Below are positions 55,027 to 64,000 of a stretch of DNA of 64,000 nucleotides, piece after piece. The DNA is from Melampsora larici-populina 98AG31 (taxonomy: Eukaryota > Basidiomycota > Pucciniomycetes > Pucciniales > Melampsoraceae): positions 589,879-653,878 of the forward strand of contig NW_006768773.1 of NCBI RefSeq assembly GCF_000204055.1, written 5' to 3'. The translations under genes were made by a program, and so were the position numbers. Numbering within the stretch: the stretch's first letter is position 1; each line of letters starts with the position of its first letter. A model generated the notes under the pieces. It did not search any database. It had not been told where the DNA came from and saw nothing but the letters and a program-made list of their open reading frames with translations.

Positions 55027-56204
55027 GTGTAAGCCAGTCTGGTAGATGCTGGAAATGCTATCCATCCACATGTCTTTCTATGCAACCCGCCGAGTTTGTT
55101 GTGTACCTAGAAGCCTTCCCTAACAAAAAAGCACGTGTCCATTCTGCGATCATTCTTCTGCACAGCCAACATCTTTGCCTCGGCGCATTTTCGAAGAAGT
55201 CAAGAAATGACTAGTGCATGAATGTTGCTGCCTAGGATGATGTCAATCATAGGGACGAGGTAGATGATAAGCTTGATTCAACAGAACATCATCTAGCAAC
55301 TCGACTCTCTTACAAACAAGTCCGGGGTTGTATGTAGCGTGTTGCGGTGCTAGATGCATGTCCATCTCAGGGTCTCTATGGCGGCAGCTGAAAATTGGAC
55401 AGCTCAATAAAGATCCAGCAGAGTGCCATAATGCGAAAAAGGATTGCGAGGGCGCTTACATACATGTATCACTGAAGTTGAATCAAAAATCCACTTGTTT
55501 CTTCAGAGCTCTCGTGCCTAACCTTTTGCGAACGGCCGACCCATGTTTGTAAACTTTGTGGATTTGATTCTAGATCGAAACGCATCCTCCACTTTTTGAT
55601 GTATCTTGTGGGCGCTCGATTTGCAAATTTCACCCCAAGATGTCAATGGACCAAAGTGGCGATGGACATTGACCTTTGATCAAGCTGACCGCGTCAATTC
55701 CACTTGCGTAACTTGACTTGATTTGTCCAGTTGGTTGAATGCAAGAGAAATCATGTGGAAGATTTTCGGGGGCATCTCAAAACATGGGAGTCAAGGTATA
55801 GGCACCGTTCCCCCAGGTGATTATATATCAGGGTAACCGGGATTACTAGCACAAGGATGAGACCGGTTCTGACTTGCATCCTTGATCGCTCGATTTCCGC
55901 GGTCATCAGCCGTATACAGCCGTGACTTCTCTTCAGCTTTACAATCCTTCACAGCTACAAAATTGGAACACTGCACGGCCTGCAATTTCATAAGAAGATA
56001 ATTCACGCTTCCGCCTGCAATTGTCCAGCCACAGACCTCGACCAAACTTACCACGCGGAGATCCTGCTGCTCCAGGGAATGAAAAGACAGGGAGTCATGC
56101 AGGTGTTGAGTTTGAGGTACTGGAGTATCTCCATCCCTCTTTCCAGATACTCGATTATTTTTTCACTGGCACCTTCATCTGACTTTCACTTCACAATCAT
56201 TACA
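55027..56204. other. gene-free spacer
   Basis: Frames at 55328-55552 (+) and 55821-56054 (-) lack domains or splice partners. Nothing else supported. Confidence 0.45.
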
Positions 56205-58532
56205 ATGAGCCAAGCGACTGTAAGATATTTGTTAAAACTTGACCTACTTTTCAAAGGTGTTCAGCCCTCGTGCGTTTTCTTCTGTTCCACACAGGTGCAC
56301 TCCGGCGCAGGGATCTCAGCCTTCATAGCGGCACTTCCACCCAACATCAATGTCTACGATGCCCTGATCCCCTTTCTCTACAAGAATGCTTCGGCGGTAA
56401 GAGTCTCGTCCAAGCATTGGTGTGCTGTCCGAATCTTCCTGACGATTTCAATATACACGCTTTCTCTTGTGGAAAACATATATACTATACTCTGAACTAT
56501 ATCAAACGGCAAAAAACTGACTCGAATCGAACAGTGTAATCCAAGGTGGATGTCTTATGTGCTGATGGTATTGCTCTTAACGCATGTCACGTACGTTCTC
56601 TATTCCTTTCGATCACCAGTACACTCAAGATTTGTGTTTCTCAAAAATCGCCTGCCTTATTCACCTCACGTATTAAGCTCGTTGTTTCTGTCGCTATGGG
56701 TTTTCAAGAAACATATACAGACGGGAAGCTACTGGTTCATAAAAAGATCGAAAAGTGAGACATATTTTTAATGATCCTCTTAGTTTGGATATCATATCTT
56801 AACAAAACCCACGGCCATTCATTAATGAGGTGAATATTTTTGCTTTAGGTGGTCTTCTCAAGCCTGATCGAGTGTTGTGGGAATCGATTGGAACTGCTAC
56901 ATATGCCGGGCGTCAGTAGCATGACCTAGTTGATACATAAGAAGAAGATGCCACTGATTATCATTATGCACACAGTCAGCATTGTCGACATGTCTTGCCA
57001 ATTATATACTGATATCAATGAAATTCCAATCCGCGGCAAACTTCTTCTCGAATGGTACCGGTATCCTATATGTGGATTTATGTTTTGGTCCGCTTGATCT
57101 TAATGAGCTTGAAATGCAGTTTTAGCTGGGTGTTTGATCTTACTGACATTTACCAAACTACAGGGGTGTCATGTGGGGAACCATTTCCAACCGCGTCCGC
57201 GCAATGTGGGATCCCACGTTTAGGGAAGATCACGCGGCTGCTCATTGTGGAATGCCTAAGTGGGTAACAAACACACTCAATGGAAGTTTTATCATCTTTG
57301 GCGTTTCAATCCTTATAGGTGGGTCTCTTTCCAAATCATCCACAATCTCAAAGTCAGATACTGAAAGCTCTGATGATCACAATACATAGGTTTACCAGCC
57401 TTATATATTCCGGTTTATCTCGCCGATAATCGAATTCTGGACATTCTTGATAAAGTAGCGGATGGACTCAGAATTGCTGCTTCTTCGTCGGAAGCTAAGA
57501 ATTTTTCGTGGAATACACTGAACCCAATACTAGACCCTTTAGCAAAATTTCCACTTCTTTATGTGAGTCTTGACGTTATATCTTTGGTCTGATATTCTGA
57601 ATTGAGCTCTGTTCATCTTGGTTTTTGTCAAACTAGCATAAACTTGCAGTAGCATTCAAGCGAACCCACCGCGTCTTTGGAACACTCGATTTTACATTGA
57701 TAATTGTTTGTTTTTATATTCTTGAGCTGACTATGCTATAACATGGATCAAAATGTCAAACTATTGGACTCTGACCAAAGCAATCTTTTACAGACGTTTA
57801 TCATCTTTGTCTTCTTGACTTATAAACACCATCAAGCTTTAGAGCAAAACGGAAGATCGCTAGGGATGGACACCAATCCTGCGCGCCGCACAAGAAAAAT
57901 CTACCAAGAAGAGGTTAAATCTATCTTCATCGAAGCATTTTTTATCTTGATATGGCAAAGCTCTTATCTCCCAGTGTTTATCTGGACGGTCAGTAAATGT
58001 ACCTCAGAACCTACTGCTCAAACAAGACTTGCGATCTGACGAGATTCTTCCATCGTAAACGCAGTTTTGTGCCACCTCTGATGCTAAGCTTTTGCTTTCA
58101 TCGGCATCGGTGATCGTTCCTGAATTGGTAAGTACTCCTTTCTGCAAAACAAGGTGATTGAGGCAGAAAACCAATACTGATATCTGTCTACCCTTCATTA
58201 AATTTTCCTTTGAATTCAAGACGCTTGGGTTGGTGGCGTCTGTGGTTGCTAACATGTGAGACAAATTTGTCTGATTTGCTACTTAGTCTTGGCGGGCTAA
58301 CATTTTACTTAGTGTAATGGGCCACAGGCTGGCCTCAAGTAAGCGGATGCTAGCGTGTCAGGTGCTACCTACAAATTCAACTTCGACACCAGATGAAGAC
58401 GGGATCAAGCTCAGGGACAGAATGTATCAAGAGTATAACAAATACAACGCTTCTGGTATAGGGTATATTAGTCAGATGACTGATCATAGTTCGGCTGAGA
58501 AAACTTCTTCCGCACTAAGTGAGGCTACTTAA
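56205..58532 (+). CDS. multi-pass membrane protein, divergent family member C
   Basis: Twelve exons (borders 1-2 nt uncertain near 57706): 56205-56219, 56295-56396, 56535-56754, 56849-56911, 56976-57054, 57164-57318, 57390-57562, 57638-57706, 57794-57988, 58065-58127, 58221-58255, 58328-58532; about 1374 nt, 457 aa. Exon 4 (63 nt), the 69-nt exon and the 35-nt exon match genes A and B in length and phase. Shared features: GLLKPDRV against GLIKIDTA, VTNTLNGSFIIFG against VSWTLNGLFLVIL, and a VANM end before the tail. The GG that is a separate 2-nt exon in A and B is here the start of the exon at 57164. An extra 63-nt exon (58065-58127) has no counterpart. About seven hydrophobic segments; function unknown. 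Confidence 0.72.
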
Positions 58533-59875
58533 TCAAGTGTCCTATTTCCGTGTCATGAATTGGGCGAGATAGATGAGAATCTTGCAACACCTTCGCTTTC
58601 GATGTATGTTCAGCCTACGTGCACTCTAGCCAGCCGGCTACCCTCGTTCACTTGTTCAATATTTGTATGAACACCAAGACCCTTCCTTACATTCTATGTT
58701 TTAAGTGCTTTGTCTTCCAACCCATCGCACAACCTTTCCATGTTAACTTATTTTCGTATATCTTTCCAGACAATAGCTTGCATTACTTCAAACTCCGCTA
58801 TTCTAGAAATGGACTTGTATATCACGTGGAACATCTATCACATCCTTCATACTTGTGAAATGAATTACGTTAACGATGACTTGCTTTTGCATACCAGCAA
58901 ATCACGACTACTGAGTTGCTTTTTGCTCGAAGCAGGCTTGGTTGAAAACTTATTGATGGTATCACCAAATTGGACTTTGCCTATAAGGTTGAAAGTAAGC
59001 AAAAGACATGGATCTGACGGTGGCCCAATAGGACCAGATACAAGTCAGATCAATGAATCTCAAGGTGCCGGTGCAAAGATGTCTTGCTAAGCAAAAAAAT
59101 AATCAGGCCAAGAGTGATCTTGGCTTATAATTTATTCAGTCTAATAATCAATTTTTATCGCTCCGACTCTTAGTTGGTACATAGTGCTTCACAGACAAAA
59201 CCCGTACACGCTGAAGGACTGTTTTAGTTTGTATCTCGGTAGCTATGTGATACAACTCTATGGCTTTGAGGCTGTGGGGCTCCTAACTTAACTAAGTCCC
59301 TCCTCCTCGCAGGCGTCCTCCGGAGCCTGCGGAGGAGGGACTTACGACTTATCGAGTTGTTTCAGCCTGAGTAGATTCCCAAAATCCAGATTTTCAAACA
59401 TTTGAAACTGGACCTACATTATTACCTTCATCATTGCTTTGTTGAAAAATCTGAACAGACCAAAAAATTCTCGCACATCCTGTACATAGTCTCATCAACA
59501 TGATCACATTGGTTAATATGATTCTTTTCCTTCAATCATCAGATTGAAATCTGTAACAATTTTTGAAGTCGATTGTACCACTGCGGAGGCGGTTGAATCC
59601 GAAAGATGCCCAAAAGGTTTTGGACGATGGCAAAAGAGAGAGAACCATGTCAAAAGAGAGAGGCGATCAAGGAGTAAGAGGGAGGGAGAGAGAGCGTCGT
59701 TTTGATTACGAGAGAGAGAGACAGACTCGTTTGTCTGTGAGACACGGTGCAAAAGTTTCAAGGGAGGGATTGGTTCTGGCTCAAGCTTTTGAAAAGCATA
59801 CGAAAAATCAAGCTTTCAGCCCGGTTCTCAAGTTACCCAACCGATCAACTCACGGCGTGTCGACGTTGCTTTTCA
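58533..59875. other. spacer with unassigned frames
   Basis: A plus frame at 58710-59090 is open for 126 codons and has splice-like AG/GT sites around it, but no homology I recognise; it could be 3' exons of a decayed gene. A purine-rich (gaga)n stretch lies at about 59685-59730, within a frame that may or may not be the helicase leader. Confidence 0.4.
59293..59344. repeat. long GC-rich hairpin, 20-bp stem
   Basis: taagtccctcctcc...gcaggc (59293-59314) pairs with gcctgcggaggagggactta (59325-59344), with a 2-nt bulge and a loop of about 10 nt. It stands out against AT-rich DNA and could be a terminator-like structure or a remnant of inverted repeats. Confidence 0.65.
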
Positions 59876-61731
59876 ATGGTCACCATCGATTCGCCTGCTT
59901 TCGAGCCTGAAGGAAGAAGAGATACTCTTCGTAGCTCAGCTAGAAACAATCTGACACCCGCGAAACATGTACAAAATAATCGACGACCTACTGAAGTCCT
60001 CGCTTATTTGCCTTCGGATGCAGTTCCTAAGCAAACTCATGCAAAGGTTGTTCTTCCAGACTGGGTCCTGGCCTTGACCGAGGAAGAATTGAGGAAGCTA
60101 ATTGAGGACAATCATTTGAAAAGATATAAATGCAAAGCTAAAGAGCTACAAGTAGAAGCAGTTGTGGCTTTGGTCGCGGGGCGTGATACATTTATACTGG
60201 CGGGCACTGGCTATGGAAAGACTCGAGTTGCAGAGATGTTTCTGGATTTGTTTGCAATAGAGTCAAAGGCCACGCTTATTGTGTTAAATCCGCTGGATGC
60301 TTTGGGTGACAATCAGGTAAGTGATACATATTCCATAATCATCATCGGAGCCCATCATGTTACTATACTTTACTTATTAATGTAATGTTTTGATCTAAGG
60401 TTACTGAGAAAAAGAGATGGAATATCACCGCTGTGAATTTGAAAAAGGACAGCTTTACAAGCGCTGTGGAAAATGATATCATGACAGGTGTTTACAGAGT
60501 AATATATGTGGTGAATATTTTTTCTCGAACCTTCAATTGTTCATTCATTGAAATGAAGCTGATGTCAAAATACTTTGGATTTTTGATAAAGAGCCCCGAA
60601 ATCTTTTTAAATAGCAAGCCTTTTGAGCGTATTTATTTCAGTATAAAGTTTCAAAATCGTCTTATTTTGAAGGTAATAGATGAAGCGCATATGATTTACT
60701 GGTGGGGAATGGTCCAGAACGGACAAGCAAAGCACTCGGCCGCGTTCATGCGGCAACAGGATGGAGGTCAATTTCGACCATCTTATGGAGAGCTGTTTCT
60801 CCGTCTGATAGCTACAAATAAAATTCCTCTTCTATTGATGTCAGCAACTTGTGCACCGAGGCCTTTCGCCGCGATTCTCAACAACTTAAGCATCCAGGAG
60901 GTCGATCTCAAGATTGTACGTGGCGAACTGAGTCGATCGAATATCAGAATCATTCGAATTCAAATGGACCACGGGTTAAGGAGTGCATTAGATTTAAAAG
61001 CGCTTTATGCTAAAAAGGAAGCAGTGCCCGATTGTGATCTAGTGAAGGCACTAATCTACTCAGGTTCAAGGAATGCTACCTTTGAGGTGATGAAAGTTAT
61101 CAACAAAGCCCGAGGCACACCAAAAGGCGAGCACGATCCAGACAGCTCTCTGATCCGAAGGTACCATTCATGTATCGGAAATAAAGAGAAAGAACGTGGA
61201 ATTTTGGGTTATACAAAAGACGAATTCCCTCTGATTTCCATTTATAAGTTGCATTACATCAAGATTTTTGGAGATGATGATTATTGTGAAAGTGAAGATT
61301 ATTTTGGAATTGGTGAGGCAAGAACAATAGTCAATTCACTTGATAACATTAAGCAATCACAGGACATCGAGCAGGCTATGGGTGGGGATATAATTGAAGG
61401 AGGTGTCAAGCTTGTTTTTGAATACCTCGAGGAATGGAGGAAACAAGACATTGCATTACAATATTCGCAGAAACAAGCAAAGCTGTTAGAGATGAAAAGA
61501 AAAGCTGATGACAAGCGTGTGTTAGCAGATGTCACAAACGTCAAACAAATTCCGACTGGTCCTGCAGCAGCAACCAAGAAAAAGAGAAGGTCTTCAGCTC
61601 AGGTCAAAGCCGATAAAGAAGCTGCCATCCTTAAAGCTGATTTCAATCGGCGGTGTTTGAAATGGATGAAAGAGGATAATGTTCCAGCTGATAAACTTGA
61701 TGAAAGAGAGGAGGCTTACCAAAACGAGTGA
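59876..61731 (+). CDS. RecQ-like DEAD/DEAH helicase, motifs V-VI missing
   Basis: Exons 59876-60316, 60400-60507 and 60592-61731 give about 562 aa; the second intron (84 nt, no stops) is inferred because RecQ-like proteins continue VIY directly to SPEIFLN. The start at 59876 (MVTIDSPAFE) is tentative. Motifs: Q-like (KCKAKELQVEAVVAL), Walker A (LAGTGYGKTRVAEM), DEAH box (LKVIDEAHMIYWWG), motif III (LLLMSATCAPRPFA), motif IV region (ALIYSGSRNATFEV, then RYHSCIGNKEKER). The segment with motifs V and VI, including the arginine finger, is absent; the frame goes on to an acidic stretch and a Lys-rich tail (ATKKKRRSS). ATPase activity is doubtful. It converges on the DUF6589-like gene. Confidence 0.8.
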
Positions 61732-61739
61732 GTTGTACT

Positions 61740-64000
61740 CTTTGCTGAACCAGTCCACAAAATCTTCATCAATAGTTCCAAATCCATGTCGCAGATCAGA
61801 TTCATTAATTTCTTCGCTTTCAACCGGTTGATTTTCATCTTGTTCTGGACTGTAGTTTGAAGCAACAGGCCAGTGGAAACGCTCAAGTTGATTTTTGCGA
61901 TACTCGGCTTTAAGCTTCTCAACCCCAAGGCAATGGATATCTCCCAGAGGTTTCCCAGGTATGGTTGAGTTTGGACTAGATTGGTGGATCCTTTCGCTTC
62001 GGGCCATCTTTAGAAATCAAATCATGGAAGCTGGTGTGATTTTATTTTGACGGGATTGTCGCACATTGTTCAGACCTGCTCTACCCTTCATTGTATTAAC
62101 CAAATGTGAAAGCTGCATCCAATTGATTTCAGCTATGAATGGTGATGACACCATGATTAAGCCCGATGAGTAACATACCAGACCCACTGTAAGAGAGTAT
62201 GTCTCTTTTAATCTGTGAATGTCTGTTCCGGGTCCCTAATTCAGAACAAAGCGATGAGTAGTCAGTGTGCAAAAGAAATAGATGTGATAAAACTTACGGC
62301 GTGATTATAGAAGTATTTCAGCCAGTAGTTTTTTATCTCAAGATGGAAATCTTTAGCAACAAAGTGGCCATGTCGACCAGTCGGCGATATTAAGAGCGAG
62401 TGGAGGATAACATGGGAAAGATTCTTGGGAAGGACTTTGGTAAGCAGCCGAATCAGTCGAGGGAGATATCGAGAGTAATGAGTCAAGCTGTTGATTCCTT
62501 GGATTTTCACACTCCAAGACTTCCACATCAGGAGAAGTCGACCAATATCACCATCCGACATTGCACGATTGGCTTCAACCACGGTGGCGAAATCCCGAAG
62601 TCGTAGTACCAGCTGGAGTTTCTTGCTATCTCCATTTTGGCGCGCCAGACGTGTGGCTCGTCCCGAAAAGTAAGCTAAATATACTTTATCAACGGCTTCC
62701 TCAAAGAGCTCAACAGTCATATCAACGAGATTGTGAACTGTATCAACAGGCAGATCTAGTTCATCACTTGAACGATGTACATCATAACCTTGTCAGTAAA
62801 CATATTTATTTGGTGGTAAGAAGCCTTGGGTGAACTCACAATATGCAGCTTGCAATGGTGGCCTCATGTATCTGTTCAATCCATCTGATCATCGAAGTGA
62901 AATCTTTCTTAGCAGTTGGTTTGAGTTTACTTCCGCCGAGCTCGACTGCAGTTCGCCACGCTCCTAGATCGTTCTTGTTGTCCGGATTGCCCCAGTGATG
63001 TAGTAAAATGGCTTGTCCAATGTTCCACAAAGTGTGGCCCGCACCAGGAATCATTATCAGATGTGATAGACTTTCTTCGGCGAATTTTGCAGGAGTTCTT
63101 TGGCTTTGTAATCCGTGAAAATTAAGACAGGTCCCAAGATCCCCTTCCAAGATTTGCAGTCGACTCGAAAAATCCTCAGGGGAGAGGCCGGTCTGTTTAC
63201 TGATCTCGTCATAAAGGGAAGCAATGCCTTCAGAACCGTTGTCTGATGAATCCATCAGTTTGAGCATGTCGATATCAGGTATTTCGGGCTTGATCTGGTC
63301 AATGGCGCTAAGGTTCAATATTGACAGTTTCTTGAACTTCTTGGGACTCTTCATATATCGTAGGAGGACCTGAGCAATTTGATTCTTCAGAGTGAGAGTC
63401 CATCGAATTTGTTCATCTTGTGTAGGAAGTAAATCTCCTGAGTTTACAGGCTTTTCACAATCGGATTTGACAAAACCCTGAAAAGCTGGCACTGTACATT
63501 CTTCTGAATTTACAAAAGTGAGTAAATCGGGTTTCAGATAATGAACATAACCCCAAGTACCATGGAAAATTTTGCTAGTTGCATCCAATCGCCTAGTGTG
63601 TACCCGCTCCATCATGTCCAGATTGTCAATACATATAAGGAAACCGAGAGTCCCAGCAGCTTTGATTTTCTTCTTGATAGACTTTGCGTTATCCTTGGCA
63701 AGTACTAAAAGACCACGTAGAGCTGATTTCCGACTTGCACTGAGTCCAATCTGATACAAATACTGGTTTACTCGTTCCGAAACGCCACAGGCAAGCAAAG
63801 TGATTGTATTTTGAACTTGAAGGGAATTGCATCGGCGATTAGATCCAAAGGCAAGCATTTGAACAATTGTGAGAGCCATCTGCAGATGATATAAAGGGTC
63901 AGTGTGGCATTCTTACCGGGCACTTTCAGAAAATCCTTACCGCTTTCAATCGGGTCTTTGTGTTTTCTGCTTTGTTATTTGATTTGTGATAAACGTCATC
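61740..64000 (-). CDS. DUF6589-like protein, 5' end outside the window
   Basis: Minus-strand exons recognised: 63941 to beyond 64000, 62840-63879, about 62298-62788, 62179-62235 and about 61740-62007. Characteristic stretches are ICIDNLDMMERVHTRRLDA, IFHGTWGYVHYL, LMDSSDNGSEGI, LQILEGDLGTCLNFHGLQ, GAGHTLWNIGQAIL, SPTGRHGHFVAKDFHLE and DEDFVDWFSKEY. I associate this pattern with the DUF6589 family, which is expanded in rusts and Agaricomycetes and suspected to be transposon-linked; the biochemical role is unknown. The junction between 62840 and 62788 does not keep frame with simple splicing, so a small exon or a lesion lies there. The 3' end is uncertain and abuts or overlaps the helicase gene antisense. 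Confidence 0.7.

Noticed and set aside
55821..56054. 77-codon minus-strand frame upstream of gene C
   Set aside because: Not recognised, and no supporting splice sites or domain.
1..64000. CRISPR arrays, rRNA and tRNA genes
   Set aside because: No regularly spaced short repeats and no rRNA or tRNA signature seen on either strand; the composition and introns are eukaryotic.

Overview
The window reads as nuclear DNA of a filamentous basidiomycete, most probably a rust fungus (Pucciniales). The basis is: intron-dense genes with short GT-AG introns (about 55-150 nt), single-copy eukaryotic genes (proteasome RPN5, GINS SLD5, a lysine-methyltransferase-type protein) on AT-rich DNA, a heavy transposon load (hAT, two PIF/Harbinger elements, LINE, Ty3/gypsy, MITE-like elements), and a RecQ-like helicase beside a DUF6589-like gene, a pairing I associate with rusts and Agaricomycetes. 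The species cannot be fixed from the sequence alone. One 100-N scaffold gap lies at 10369-10468.

Layout. 0.9-6.2 kb: a MITE-like GCAACA-rich element, then a decayed hAT element with GGTACGGTA-type subterminal repeats. 7.0-11.2 kb: a PIF/Harbinger element with a DDE transposase (+) and a Myb/SANT-like partner (-). 11.5-12.4 kb: a five-exon secreted protein. 12.4-16.2 kb: gene-free, with hairpins and a 466-bp MITE-like element. 16.3-18.0 kb: RPN5 (-, seven exons). 19.3-24.4 kb: a tail-to-tail pair of paralogous multi-pass membrane protein genes, each of twelve exons and 369 aa, and each requiring a 2-nt micro-exon. 25.9-28.6 kb: a conserved protein with ubiquitin-interacting-motif-like helices. 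29.9-48.7 kb: a nested transposon block. 49.3-50.4 kb: methyltransferase. 53.8-55.0 kb: SLD5. 56.2-58.5 kb: a third, divergent member of the membrane-protein family. 59.9-64.0 kb: a RecQ-like helicase convergent with a DUF6589-like gene that runs off the right edge.

The nested block can be read in order. An old minus-strand LINE was hit in its RNase H domain by a 4.6-kb Harbinger element and, about 210 bp away, by an 889-bp TIR element with an ACT duplication. A younger plus-strand LINE with a 14-bp target duplication then entered the same old LINE. That young LINE carries a solo LTR (ACCGG duplication) in ORF2. A Ty3/gypsy chromovirus with two LTRs that read the same (TGATC duplication) sits 187 bp past the young LINE. 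All five premature stops I located in the hAT, Harbinger-2 and gypsy coding frames are TGA.

Most original observation: the three-member membrane-protein family (predicted about seven transmembrane segments). Genes A and B have the same twelve-exon structure, with nine of twelve exons of identical length. Both keep frame only through a 2-nt exon GG placed between AG and GTGAGT/GTAAGT, and in gene C that GG is fused to the following exon.
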